Below, one piece after another: positions 8,584 to 17,630 of a DNA stretch of 64,000 nucleotides; the first letter of the stretch is position 1; the number at the start of each line of letters is the position of its first letter. The translations under genes were made by a program, and so were the position numbers. The DNA comes from Rikenellaceae bacterium. GTDB taxonomy: Bacteria; Bacteroidota; Bacteroidia; Bacteroidales; Rikenellaceae. Location: positions 21,230-85,229 of the forward strand of contig WRDF01000009.1 in NCBI GenBank assembly GCA_009783565.1. The letters run 5' to 3'. The notes under the pieces were generated by a model, which saw only the letters and a list, made by a program, of their open reading frames with translations, had not been told where the DNA came from and ran no database searches.

Positions 8584-9744
8584 ATGATTGACGAAAGGAA
8601 AGAAAAACAGATAGCGGATTATTGCGCCGGAACTATCTCGCGTGCGGATTTCGGTGAGTTGCGAATGTGGCTCGATACCGACCCGCAGAACACGGAAGGC
8701 TTCGCAAACTATCTGAAAGCATATAAGTGCAGCCGCGCTATCGCGCTGCTCGGACAGATGGACGAGACGGCAGCCTGGCGCGACATTGCTGCAAGACTGC
8801 GCCGCCGCAAACGGCGACCGTTGTTGCATATCACGGCCGCCGCTGCCGCCGTTGCATTGCTGCTCAGCATTCCGCTTTTTTTGCTCGATCGGCGCGACGA
8901 TACGACTACGACAGAATTCGGCCAGCCCGGACGCAGCATTGCCGTATTGCAATTAGCCGACGGACAGCAGATCGCACTCGACGGCGGAGCGGCATTCTCG
9001 TTTGCCGACGGCGAGGGAGCGCTCATAGCCGGAGTTGCGGGGATAGAGGGGATGCTCGTTTATGAAACGGGCACATCTGCCGATGAAGAAACAACGGTGG
9101 CAAATCACTCGATTCATGTTCCCGTGGGCGGCGAGTTCGGCGTACTGCTGGCCGACGGAACGCGCGTACGGTTGAATTCCGACACGCGCCTGCGTTATCC
9201 GACGCGTTTCACGGGGCAAGTCAGGGAGATATATGTCGAAGGTGAGGCCTATCTCGAAGTGGCGCACGACCCCGCACGGCCGTTCATAGTCAGGACCAGT
9301 GACGCTACGATCGAGGTGCTCGGCACGGCGTTCAACGTTTCGGCCTACCCGTCGGATCGGGCTACGACGACGACACTCGTTTCAGGGAAACTGGCTGTCG
9401 CATCGTCCGGCCAGCGCTCAGAGATCATGCCCGGACAGCAGGCTATTGTGCGTGCAGGCGAAACGGCGATGACGGTACGCGCGGTCGATACGCGGAGCTA
9501 TGTGTCGTGGATAGACGGCGTTTTCGAGTTCGAGGATATGCCGCTCGGCGAGATTTGCGCACGTCTGTCGCGGTGGTACGGCGTGGAGTTCGAGTTTGCC
9601 TGCGCCTCCTATGCTGACAAGCGTTTCACGGGCGGAACATGGAAATATGTGCCTCTGGGCGATTTTCTGCAAGTCATGGAGAAAACCGCCGGTATCACGT
9701 TCGACCTTGCGCGCGACGGACGGGTGATCGTTAATAGTCAATAA
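8584..9744 (+). CDS. FecR-family anti-sigma factor
   Basis: The 386-residue protein starts MIDERKEKQIADYCAGTISR; the ORF is open to 8473, but that part lies within the preceding terminator. It has a cytoplasmic N-terminal anti-sigma region (1-75), one membrane helix (about 82-100, ITAAAAAVALLLSIPLFLL), a periplasmic FecR domain (VPVGGEFGVLLADGTRVRLNSDTRLRYP...GEAYLEVAHDPARPFIV) and a C-terminal DUF4974 domain (FEFEDMPLGEICARLSRWY). The family senses a loaded TonB-dependent receptor and releases an ECF sigma factor. SusC follows after 155 nt. No sigma gene is adjacent; the closest at the window edge starts at 121 on the opposite strand. Confidence 0.92.
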   Translation: MIDERKEKQIADYCAGTISRADFGELRMWLDTDPQNTEGFANYLKAYKCSRAIALLGQMDETAAWRDIAARLRRRKRRPLLHITAAAAAVALLLSIPLFLLDRRDDTTTTEFGQPGRSIAVLQLADGQQIALDGGAAFSFADGEGALIAGVAGIEGMLVYETGTSADEETTVANHSIHVPVGGEFGVLLADGTRVRLNSDTRLRYPTRFTGQVREIYVEGEAYLEVAHDPARPFIVRTSDATIEVLGTAFNVSAYPSDRATTTTLVSGKLAVASSGQRSEIMPGQQAIVRAGETAMTVRAVDTRSYVSWIDGVFEFEDMPLGEICARLSRWYGVEFEFACASYADKRFTGGTWKYVPLGDFLQVMEKTAGITFDLARDGRVIVNSQ

Positions 9745-9746
9745 AA

Positions 9747-9798
9747 CACGCGCGTGCAACAAAAGATACGGGACACGCATCAAAGCGCGCCCCGTATC
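9747..9798 (+). promoter_or_regulatory. palindrome and hairpin between fecR and susC (possible attenuator)
   Basis: A CACGCGCGTG palindrome (9747-9756) lies right after the fecR stop. A hairpin with 8-bp arms GATACGGG/CCCGTATC (9765-9772, 9791-9798) follows. Lacking a long T tract, it may slow rather than stop RNA polymerase, setting different levels of FecR and SusC. Confidence 0.45.
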
Positions 9799-9828
9799 CG
9801 CAAAAACCGGATTCACACAAAACGAAAG

Positions 9829-9862
9829 TCCCGAACATGAACTTGGCGGTCGCGTTTCGGGA
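9829..9862 (+). promoter_or_regulatory. susC leader hairpin, first locus
   Basis: TCCCGAA (9829-9835) pairs with TTCGGGA (9856-9862) 38 nt before the susC ATG. The loop includes CATGAACTT. The same type of hairpin stands before the second susC (46189-46221) and the FISUMP gene (41998-42032), which suggests a shared post-transcriptional control element. Confidence 0.5.
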
Positions 9863-9899
9863 ATAAACCAACACAAGTATGAACCCTTAGAACAAAAGT

Positions 9900-12800
9900 A
9901 TGAAAACAAAACGACTATCCCGCAGTCGACGGCGAAAAACTGTCGGCAGCAAAATGTTTTTAGCCATGAAACTATCCTGTGTCTTCACTCTCCTCGCAAC
10001 GTTCGCGCTTTCGGCCAACACGAGCGTTATGTCGCAGCGCGTGAATCTGGAATTTCGAAACGCCGATCTGCGCGAGGTGTTCCGTTCGTTGAAGGAGCAG
10101 ACCGGGCACATGATCATTTTCAGCGAGGACGAGTTGCGCGATGCCACGCACCGCGTGACGATCAACCGTCAGGGCGTGGAACTGCATGACGCGCTGGAAG
10201 AGGTGTTGCGCAATTCGCCCTACACGTTCAGTATGCGCGACCAGATGGTGGCGATAATTCCCGTCGCGGCGGTGGCTCAAACGCCGACACAAGCAACACA
10301 ACAAGCCCCGACCGAGAATATCACGGTGCGCGGCGTGGTGCGCGGAGCGGACGGACGACCGATGGCCGGCGTTGTCGCCAGAGAGAAGGGCAGCTTTCGC
10401 GGAATTACGACGGATGCGAACGGAACGTTCGCCCTGCCGGTATCGCGGCAGATAAATTCCGAAGTGACGCTCGTCTTTTCGTTTCTGGGTTTCCAGACGC
10501 ATGAAGTGGTAGTCGGGACGAATGCGCCGCTCAATGTGGTGATGACGGCAGATGTCGTCGAGGTGGGAACGGTTGTCGTGACGGGCATTTTCAACAAACC
10601 TGCCGATAGCTTCACGGGTTCGTATACTCATATCCCCCGACAGGACCTTTTGGACAACAAATCGCGAAACCTTATCCAGACCCTGGCGATATTCGAGCCG
10701 AGCCTGCGCATCGTAACAAACAACAGGCAAGGGTCGAACCCAAACCATCTTCCGGAGTTGGAACTGCGCGGCGCGACGAGCTTCATGGACCTCGATGCTT
10801 TGCGGGGCACTACGCCTTTTTACGCCAATACGCCGCTTATTATCTATGACGGATTCGAGATAACCCTCGAACGGTTCATGGACCTGAATATAGAGGACGT
10901 GGAAAGCATAACGATCCTTAAAGACGCGAGCGCGACGTCGCTCTACGGGTCGCGCGGGGCGAACGGCGTTATCGTCATCACGCCGCTCATTCCGGTTTCG
11001 GGCGAGTTGCGCATCAACTACACGGGAACGCTGCGCATCGAGATTCCCGACCTTAACAGCTACAACATCCTCAATGCGCGCCAGAAACTCGAAGTCGAGG
11101 CGGCGGCGGGTCTTTACCGTGACAATCCGGCGCTGTACCTGCGGCTCTTCGAGGCGATCGAATCCGGCGTCGATACCGATTGGATGCGCATGGTCACGCG
11201 CACGGGCTACGGGCAATATCATGCGCTGAACATCGGTGGCGGTGACCGCTCGTTCCGCTTCAATTTCAGTGTGTCGCACGACGACCATCAGGGCGTCATG
11301 CGCGGGTCGTCGCGCAAGAACACGTCGGGCAACCTTAGCGTGAATTTCGAAAAAAACCGCTTCTACATCACCACCAGCCTGATGGGTAACCTGATGAACC
11401 AGCACGAAAGCCCGTTCGGCTCGTTCCACGAAATAGCCAACCTCAATCCTTACTGGACGCTGTTCAACGACGCGGGCGAGTACAACATGACGTTCTTCCA
11501 TCCGTCGGCGAGCGGCATCATATACAACAATGTTTACAACGGGCACACCAGCATGTTCGACAAGCGTGCCACGACTACTATGATAAGCAATACCCGGCTG
11601 CGTTATTCGCTGTTCGAGAATACGTTCCATATCGAGGGGCAGTTGTCCGCCGGACGTACGACCGGGTCATCAGACATGTTCCGGCCGCGTTCTCACACAT
11701 TATTTATGAATGAGCCCGATCTCGAAAAGAAAGGCCGGTACAGAAAGCGCAACACCGTAAGCAATAATTGGGAGACGAGCCTCTCGTTGCGCTATGGCAA
11801 GATTTTCGCCGAGCGGCATTCGCTGAACGCCAATTTCCGCACCGGGCTTCTCGGACGGCAGTTCGACGAGACGGGAGCTACCGGAACGGGTTTTCTCAAC
11901 GACGGCGTGAACCACTTCTCCGACGCGCTGGTCTTTCAGCAATCGAATGACCTGCATCTCATCGGGCCGGAAGGAAGGGAAACCGTTTCGAGGCAGGTGA
12001 ACTTTATCGGGTCGCTGGACTACTACTACGACCAGCGTTACTCTGCCGAAGTCAATATTTCCTATAACGGCGGTTCGTCGTTCGGCGCGGCATCGCGCTG
12101 GCAGCACTACTACTCGCTCGGAGCGAGATGGAACGTCCACAACGAACATTTCTTCGACGTGCCGTTCATCAATCGCCTGACGGCAAGGTATTCATACGGC
12201 GTTTCGGGTAACGAGAGTTTCGCTTCGCCGCACGACATAATGTACGTCTATGAGTACATCAATGACCTGAACTCTATGTATCGCGGTCATCAGGGCGCTT
12301 TTCTCACCAATTACGGCAATCCGCATATCGGATGGCAGGAGGTATACATGCACAACGCAGAGATAAATCTCGAACTGTTCAGAAAAATTCAGCTCACCGG
12401 GGCGTATTATCGCTCGCACACCATGCGCGGACAGATGCGTTTCGGCCTCACTCCGTCGCACGGGTATGAGTTATATCTTGGTAATATAGGCGAAATGATA
12501 AACCGCGGATGGGAGTTGCGTGCCAGTGTGATGGCTCTCAATACGCGGGATTGGCGCATCAACGTTTCGGCAAATTTTGCACATAACAAAAATATCGTCC
12601 ACAAGCTTTCGGACGAGATGACCCGATACCTGCAAAACCAAACCGGCTTAGGCTCGGGGCTAACGTCCGAACTGTACTATCAGCTGCGCGAAGGACAGTC
12701 GATGCGCGCTCTGTGGGTGCTCGAATCGCTCGGCGTCGATCCGATGACCGGCCGCCGCATCTACATGAATGCTAACGGAGTGCCGCAGATCTGGTCTTCG

Positions 12801-13328
12801 AATTTCGGCGAGCATCCGCGCGTTTACGTAGGCAATGCCGACCCGAAGGTGAACGGCTCGACGACGCTATCGCTGTGGTGGCGCGGGGTGTCGCTCAACA
12901 CCACGTTCGCCTACCGCTGGGGCGGATATGCGTTGAACAGTACGGTGCTTTACAAAGTCGAGGAGATCCAGACCTCAGGTTGGGCGAACAACCTCGACCG
13001 CCGTATCTACACCGACCGCTGGCGCAAACCCGGCGACGTGATGAAATACAAAGGCATAAACACAGGCCTCATCTCCGGTGAACCGCAGGGCGTTTACACT
13101 TTCCCGAACACGTCGTTCATCCAGCGCGACAACATGCTGTCGATCGTAGCGATGAACCTCGCATGGGATCTGCCGCGCGAGTGGGTGCGCAAGAATCTGG
13201 GGTTGCAGAGCCTTTCGCTCGTGGCCCAGATGTCGGACATCTATTACACGTCCACCGTGTGGCGTGAGCGGGGGACGGAATATCCATTCTCCTTTAATCC
13301 GAACTTCACCATAAGAGCGTCATTCTAA
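9900..13328 (+). CDS. SusC/RagA-family TonB-dependent outer-membrane transporter (signal-transducing type)
   Basis: The 1142-residue protein has a long basic N-region before the signal helix (MKLSCVFTLLATFALSAN). A secretin/TonB short N-terminal (STN) domain follows (about 50-100, VNLEFRNADLREVFRSLKEQ), the part that contacts FecR. Next come a carboxypeptidase-regulatory-like domain (about 140-215), a plug with the SusC signature ATSLYGSRGANGVIVITP (about 345-362), and a 22-strand-type barrel ending in the aromatic terminus FTIRASF. It imports a ligand captured by SusD using TonB energy. The linkage FecR-SusC-SusD indicates cell-surface signalling. The substrate cannot be read from sequence; no glycosidase or sulfatase is linked, so peptide or another ligand is possible. 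Confidence 0.93.
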   Translation: MKTKRLSRSRRRKTVGSKMFLAMKLSCVFTLLATFALSANTSVMSQRVNLEFRNADLREVFRSLKEQTGHMIIFSEDELRDATHRVTINRQGVELHDALEEVLRNSPYTFSMRDQMVAIIPVAAVAQTPTQATQQAPTENITVRGVVRGADGRPMAGVVAREKGSFRGITTDANGTFALPVSRQINSEVTLVFSFLGFQTHEVVVGTNAPLNVVMTADVVEVGTVVVTGIFNKPADSFTGSYTHIPRQDLLDNKSRNLIQTLAIFEPSLRIVTNNRQGSNPNHLPELELRGATSFMDLDALRGTTPFYANTPLIIYDGFEITLERFMDLNIEDVESITILKDASATSLYGSRGANGVIVITPLIPVSGELRINYTGTLRIEIPDLNSYNILNARQKLEVEAAAGLYRDNPALYLRLFEAIESGVDTDWMRMVTRTGYGQYHALNIGGGDRSFRFNFSVSHDDHQGVMRGSSRKNTSGNLSVNFEKNRFYITTSLMGNLMNQHESPFGSFHEIANLNPYWTLFNDAGEYNMTFFHPSASGIIYNNVYNGHTSMFDKRATTTMISNTRLRYSLFENTFHIEGQLSAGRTTGSSDMFRPRSHTLFMNEPDLEKKGRYRKRNTVSNNWETSLSLRYGKIFAERHSLNANFRTGLLGRQFDETGATGTGFLNDGVNHFSDALVFQQSNDLHLIGPEGRETVSRQVNFIGSLDYYYDQRYSAEVNISYNGGSSFGAASRWQHYYSLGARWNVHNEHFFDVPFINRLTARYSYGVSGNESFASPHDIMYVYEYINDLNSMYRGHQGAFLTNYGNPHIGWQEVYMHNAEINLELFRKIQLTGAYYRSHTMRGQMRFGLTPSHGYELYLGNIGEMINRGWELRASVMALNTRDWRINVSANFAHNKNIVHKLSDEMTRYLQNQTGLGSGLTSELYYQLREGQSMRALWVLESLGVDPMTGRRIYMNANGVPQIWSSNFGEHPRVYVGNADPKVNGSTTLSLWWRGVSLNTTFAYRWGGYALNSTVLYKVEEIQTSGWANNLDRRIYTDRWRKPGDVMKYKGINTGLISGEPQGVYTFPNTSFIQRDNMLSIVAMNLAWDLPREWVRKNLGLQSLSLVAQMSDIYYTSTVWRERGTEYPFSFNPNFTIRASF

Positions 13329-13343
13329 ATATTTCGAACAGAT

Positions 13344-15170
13344 ATGAAAAAGATATTTTTAAAATCTTTGCATAAGCAAAGTGTTCATGCGAGTGCCGCG
13401 AGGCACTTTTCAAAATACATTGCACTGCTGTCGGCAGTGGCTTTGCTTGCCGCGTCGCTCTCCTCGTGCCGGGACTTTCTCGATGTGCGCCCCAAGTCGT
13501 CTTATCCGGATTATCTGATGTTCACCTCTGCGGGAGGATATCAGGATGCTGTTATCGGACTGTACCTGCTCGCCCGCGGCGGTTTGCCGAATGTGGGCGG
13601 CGCTTACAACGTGGACGGCCCGGTATTCGGTCATGTAAATGGCGCAGCCCCGACGAACCTTCTCGAAACGATGACCGGCATACAAAGAATTTCGGCTTCG
13701 TCCGTAGGGGTGGCCTACGCGCTCTATTCGCACAACTATGACGATCCGCAAGTGCGGCAGAGGCTGACACACTATTATAGGGAACTTTACCGGGTTGTCA
13801 CCAACACCAATCTTATTCTGAAATGGATCGACGACGAGAGTCAGGATTTCCTCGACGAGCGGACATACAACATTGCCAAGGGCGAGACTCTTGGTATGAA
13901 AGCGTTCGTGCTGTTCGATGCAATCCGCGCGTTCGGGCCGCCGCCGACGAGTACGGCGCTGCACGGCAACAGATTTATTCCCTATCCGATGGAACTTAAC
14001 GTCGCGCCTTACGAAAACGAGACCTACACGCGCTATATGGAACTTCTGCGGCGCGACGTGGACGAGGCTGAAAGGCTGCTTGCCCTGTCCGACCCTATCG
14101 TTACGCAAACCAACCAAAGTCTGAACGCCGGCAACGGCTGGCTGAACTGGCGGCAAAACCGGATGAACTATTACGCCGTGTGTGCGCTGCAAGCGCGTAT
14201 ACATCTTTGGGAAGGCAACAAGACGGAAGCTCTGCGATATGCCAGGATCGTTATCGAGGCCAATGTGGACGGTGCGCCGCAGTTCAGGCTCGCCACATGG
14301 GATATGCTCGGAAGAGGGACGGCAAATCCGACCACAGATTTAAATTCGGGAAATCTGACATTTGTAGGCAACGACCTTGTCGGATTTCCGGAGTTGGTTT
14401 TCGGGCTGACTTATACGAACAGATACGATATCCCATCTACCGGCAGAGCAACTACAAACTACGAACCGTGGACAATCACCGAAGAGCCGAATTGGGGGCC
14501 TCTCAACGTAGAGCGGAATCACGAAGGGACGCATCTGATGGAAGTTTTCTCTGATATGACATTCCGCGCAGACCGAATTGCTGCCCGTAACTGGGTCTCT
14601 TACTTCGAATCGCAGGACTGGCGCTTCTTACGTCTGCAACAGTTTCCGCGGGTTGTTGTCGCGAGTCTGGGGAACATATCGGGGGTGGCCGGTAACGTTA
14701 TCCGTCCGATGAAGTATAATCCGCTGACCGCCAGTGCGCTTGTCGATCGCGAACGCACGGCATTGCCCATGCTCAAGCTCTCGGAAATGTATCTCATCGC
14801 CGCCGAATGCGAGCCGTCGCTGCCCGCCGCCCGTGAGTATCTCAACACGCTGCGCCGAAGCCGGTGGATGGTATTTACGGAAGCGCAGTTGCAGCAGCAA
14901 GAGGCGCTGGGGGCAGGAACTAGTTTCACGTGGCTCACGCGGCCCTATCAAGAGCCTGTGATGGATACCGAAGTACAGCGCCGCGAGTGGCTTATCGGAG
15001 AGTATGCGCGCGAATTCACGCTCGAAGGGCAGACGTTCTTCGCATATAAACGCATGGGACTAGACCGGATGCCGTACTCGATTTTGCGACACTCGACGAA
15101 CGCCGACGTGAATGGCGATGTAATGATGAACGACGCGAGGTGGATAATGCCGAATCCGGATTTGTTCTGA
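13344..15170 (+). CDS. SusD/RagB-family surface lipoprotein
   Basis: The 608-residue precursor has its lipobox at SLSSC, followed by RDFLDVRPKSSYPDY, the usual SusD N-terminus. TPR-like helices follow, for example KGETLGMKAFVLFDAIRAFGPPP and LKLSEMYLIAAECEPSLPAAREYLNTLRRSR. SusD proteins form the lid of the SusC transporter and bind ligand outside the cell. The signal peptide is odd: after MKKIFLK come 17 residues (SLHKQSVHASAARHFSK) encoded by an inserted repeat (13366-13416), then the expected hydrophobic helix YIALLSAVALLAAS. The insertion keeps the frame but lengthens the n-region. It begins 15 nt after susC, in the same operon. Confidence 0.92.
   Translation: MKKIFLKSLHKQSVHASAARHFSKYIALLSAVALLAASLSSCRDFLDVRPKSSYPDYLMFTSAGGYQDAVIGLYLLARGGLPNVGGAYNVDGPVFGHVNGAAPTNLLETMTGIQRISASSVGVAYALYSHNYDDPQVRQRLTHYYRELYRVVTNTNLILKWIDDESQDFLDERTYNIAKGETLGMKAFVLFDAIRAFGPPPTSTALHGNRFIPYPMELNVAPYENETYTRYMELLRRDVDEAERLLALSDPIVTQTNQSLNAGNGWLNWRQNRMNYYAVCALQARIHLWEGNKTEALRYARIVIEANVDGAPQFRLATWDMLGRGTANPTTDLNSGNLTFVGNDLVGFPELVFGLTYTNRYDIPSTGRATTNYEPWTITEEPNWGPLNVERNHEGTHLMEVFSDMTFRADRIAARNWVSYFESQDWRFLRLQQFPRVVVASLGNISGVAGNVIRPMKYNPLTASALVDRERTALPMLKLSEMYLIAAECEPSLPAAREYLNTLRRSRWMVFTEAQLQQQEALGAGTSFTWLTRPYQEPVMDTEVQRREWLIGEYAREFTLEGQTFFAYKRMGLDRMPYSILRHSTNADVNGDVMMNDARWIMPNPDLF
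13366..13416 (+). repeat. 51-nt in-frame repeat insertion in the SusD signal peptide
   Basis: Two small hairpins (CTTTGCataaGCAAAG and GTGCCgcgaGGCAC) lie between AAAAT direct repeats (13361-13365 and 13412-13416). A very similar sequence of about 48 nt occurs at 35165-35212, in front of tRNA-Pro. The unit of 46 nt plus one 5-nt repeat is exactly 17 codons. Confidence 0.6.
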
Positions 15171-15178
15171 TTAATAGT

Positions 15179-15285
15179 ATTGTCATTCAGAAAAGATGGA
15201 GTGACCCTGTCGTCTGTTAGTCATTGCGGGCTTGACCCGCAATGACAGAGTTAATAGACCCCTCACATTCGTTTGGGGTGACAAT
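15179..15285. repeat. palindromic intergenic repeat element
   Basis: About 107 bp flanked by ATTGTCA/TGACAAT ends. An inner perfect 11-bp hairpin reads GTCATTGCGGG/CCCGCAATGAC (15220-15246). It lies inside the susD-lipoprotein gap, so any transcript of the downstream genes from the susC promoter must read through it. Confidence 0.6.
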
Positions 15286-15314
15286 CGGTTAAATTAAAAC
15301 CAAAAACAACAGTT

Positions 15315-15854
15315 ATGAAAAAGATATTTTTCAGTTTATGCGTGAGCCTGGTCTTTGCCCTTGCCGCGCCGTCGTGCACCGACCCGCTGACGCCGCTCGA
15401 ACTCGAAACCCGCACGGCGATGATCGATTGGGGGCCAACGGTAACAACGTCCGAAATCCCCGTGCGGTGGCCCAATCCTCAGACGGAGTATGTCTTGGTA
15501 GACGTACCCATAGTGGCATTCGGCTATGAAGCTGATTACGACCGTGAGTTCTATATTGCGCAGTCGAACCTGCCGGCCGGCAGCACATGGAATTTCAGTA
15601 CGGGCCGTCCCTCAGAGAGCTTCGATGTCGAGAGTCCGTTCATATTGCCGGCAAACCAAATGGAGACTACGATCCGGATAAAGTTCCTGTACGACCACCT
15701 GAGACTGAACAGTAATCAGGGGGCGTGGGGCTATCGCGTCAGCTTCCGATTCGTATTCCGTCCGGGCGATGAACTTGCGGGTGCATCCCGTGAAATAAGG
15801 TTCGTAATAACCCGCGGCCCCGAATACGGCCCAGCACTGCCTCTTATTCCTTAA
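15315..15854 (+). CDS. SusD-linked lipoprotein, DUF4843-like
   Basis: The 179-residue precursor begins MKKIFFSLCVSLVFALAAPSC, with the lipid Cys at 21. The mature part is beta-rich and contains VDVPIVAFGYEADYDREFYI and a long strand pair near QMETTIRIKFLYD, in the style of the DUF4843 proteins often encoded after SusD. Its role is unknown; such proteins are thought to sit on the surface with the SusCD complex. The assignment rests on context and general pattern rather than a diagnostic motif. Confidence 0.5.
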   Translation: MKKIFFSLCVSLVFALAAPSCTDPLTPLELETRTAMIDWGPTVTTSEIPVRWPNPQTEYVLVDVPIVAFGYEADYDREFYIAQSNLPAGSTWNFSTGRPSESFDVESPFILPANQMETTIRIKFLYDHLRLNSNQGAWGYRVSFRFVFRPGDELAGASREIRFVITRGPEYGPALPLIP

Positions 15855-15872
15855 ATCCTTAAAATTACAAAT

Positions 15873-16442
15873 ATGAAAAAGCTGTTATTTTTGCCGGTCT
15901 TTTGTCTGCTCGCGCTCGGCGCGTGCAAGGAAGACCGTACGCCGGGCGACCTCTACGACGGTGACAACTACATATATCTCCGCCAGCCGGTTGCCAATCC
16001 GACCAACATCGAAAGCAGGAGCTGGATGTCTCCGGGCACTCCCGGCAGCGAAAACTATATCGCGCAGACCCGTCCGCACGACGTGAGGATCGAGTTGCGG
16101 CCGTTGGGTTTTATATCGTCGGCGGACAGGCCGGTGAAGATAGAGTTCGCCAACAAGGGTGCAGCCAACTTCCCGCCCGAAGCGGTGTTTGAAGTGATTC
16201 CGGGTCTCGACGAGTTGAAGATACCCGCGAACGGCCACATGCAGATCTTTACCGTGAGGCTCTATCACGATGTCGAGATTTTCCGCGCAAATCCTGGTGC
16301 ACAGTGGCAGATCGTGCTCGAATGCCGCGAGAACGAACACTTCAAAGTGTGGCCTGAGTTGATAGGCGGAGGAATCAGCACCCCCGGCCTGCCTCTGGCG
16401 CAATTCGTGATCAACATCACCGTACCGGCGAATTATAATTAA
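15873..16442 (+). CDS. SusD-linked lipoprotein of unknown function
   Basis: The 189-residue precursor has a lipobox LGAC (about Cys 18), followed by KEDRTPGDLYDGDNYIYL. The rest is predicted beta-rich (VRIELRPLGF, VKIEFANKG, HMQIFTVRLYHD, QFVINITVP), like an immunoglobulin-type or DUF4843-type fold. It lies 18 nt after the previous lipoprotein gene and ends at a terminator, so it is the last gene of the first SusCD operon. No enzymatic motif was recognised. Confidence 0.5.
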   Translation: MKKLLFLPVFCLLALGACKEDRTPGDLYDGDNYIYLRQPVANPTNIESRSWMSPGTPGSENYIAQTRPHDVRIELRPLGFISSADRPVKIEFANKGAANFPPEAVFEVIPGLDELKIPANGHMQIFTVRLYHDVEIFRANPGAQWQIVLECRENEHFKVWPELIGGGISTPGLPLAQFVINITVPANYN

Positions 16443-16458
16443 TCAGATTAGGATTTGT

Positions 16459-16498
16459 CATCCCGAACGTGCGCGTGCGGCGTTCGGGATGGCTTTTT
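16459..16498 (+). terminator. terminator of the first SusCD operon
   Basis: Perfect 11-bp arms CATCCCGAACG/CGTTCGGGATG (16459-16469, 16481-16491) are followed by GCTTTTT. The arms resemble the ends of the dispersed TGTCATCCCGA repeats, so such a repeat may have become the terminator. Confidence 0.85.
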
Positions 16499-16510
16499 AT
16501 ACAGAAACAC

Positions 16511-17623
16511 ATGAAAAGAATAATTTTTTCGACGCTGCTGTTGCTGTGCGCCACAGCGGCAAGCGGACAGGTGAATTTCAGAGACATTACGCTGGCCGAA
16601 GCGTTGGAGCAGGCCGCGGCGGAAAATAAACTTGTCTTTTTGGACGCTTACACCGTGTGGTGCGGCCCGTGCCGGTTTATGAATGCCGAGATACTGCCGC
16701 AGGAGGCGGTGAGTGCGCTGCTCAACGAGCGGTTCGTGAGTGTGAAATTCGATATGGAGCGCGGCGAGGGGTTCGATATTGCGCGGCGTTATGAGGTGGA
16801 TGTTTTTCCGACCTATCTGCTACTGCGTCCCGACGGAACGGAGCTGCACCGTCTCATCGGCGGCAGCCAGACCGGCGAAGCGTTCGTCGAGAGGTTGCTT
16901 GCGGGTATCGAGCACGGCGCTGTGCTCAGTGCATTCGAGCGGCAGTACGCTGCTGGCGACCGCGATGCGGGAATGCTGCTCGACTTCGTCGAGGCGCTCG
17001 TCGCTGCCGGACAGGAAAGGCGCGCCGCTGAAATTTCGGATAACCTTTTTTACTCTCTGACTGAAGATGAGAAGAGTCTGCCTCAACTGTGGTTCATCTA
17101 CGAGAACGACGCGCTGTCGAGCTTTGGCAGCGAAAATTTCGACCGCATTCTTATGCATCGCGCGGCCTTCGAAGCGTCGGTCGGGGCAGACGTGGTGGGC
17201 GAGCGTATCTTCACAGTGCTCGACCGCAAGGTTTCAGACATAATCGTCGGACGCGACCGCGAGGCCACCATAGGTATGGCCGAAGCCATCTCGGACTACA
17301 TTTTCGAGAACGACATCCCCAATCGGCAGCGGCTCGAACGCCACTCGTCACTCGCCCTGGCGCGCCTTTCGGCCAACTATCCGATGATGCTCGAACTTCT
17401 CGAACTTCTTGCGCCGCAGTGGAATGACGAGGAAGTGAGCGCGATGTATTTCTCGGCCGCCCACGCGATCCGCCGCAACAACGACGATGCTCAACGCCGC
17501 CGTCTCGTGGCGCTCAGCAACAGTTTGCTGCAACGCGACGACCTGCTGCGCTCGCGCCAACCGTTGGAGACGTTCATCGTCTACGAACTCGGCGAGCGAA
17601 TCACCACCGGAACAGGACGGTAG
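16511..17623 (+). CDS. periplasmic thioredoxin-fold protein
   Basis: The product is 370 residues from the ATG at 16511 (the frame is open further upstream, but the signal peptide MKRIIFSTLLLLCATAASG fixes the start). Residues 20-140 are a thioredoxin domain of the Thioredoxin_7 type with active site WCGPC (Cys 51 and Cys 54) and the cis-Pro segment VDVFPTYLLL. The remaining 230 residues are helical, without known motifs. Exported thioredoxins of this kind keep periplasmic or surface cysteines reduced. It has no lipobox. It lies right after the terminator of the SusCD operon and is convergent with fumarase. Confidence 0.8.
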   Translation: MKRIIFSTLLLLCATAASGQVNFRDITLAEALEQAAAENKLVFLDAYTVWCGPCRFMNAEILPQEAVSALLNERFVSVKFDMERGEGFDIARRYEVDVFPTYLLLRPDGTELHRLIGGSQTGEAFVERLLAGIEHGAVLSAFERQYAAGDRDAGMLLDFVEALVAAGQERRAAEISDNLFYSLTEDEKSLPQLWFIYENDALSSFGSENFDRILMHRAAFEASVGADVVGERIFTVLDRKVSDIIVGRDREATIGMAEAISDYIFENDIPNRQRLERHSSLALARLSANYPMMLELLELLAPQWNDEEVSAMYFSAAHAIRRNNDDAQRRRLVALSNSLLQRDDLLRSRQPLETFIVYELGERITTGTGR

Positions 17624-17630
17624 TTATCAA

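Noticed and set aside
9879..9890. Tiny leader ORF (Met-Asn-Pro-stop) before susC
   Set aside because: Three sense codons could arise by chance; no matching mini-ORF was seen in the second susC leader.
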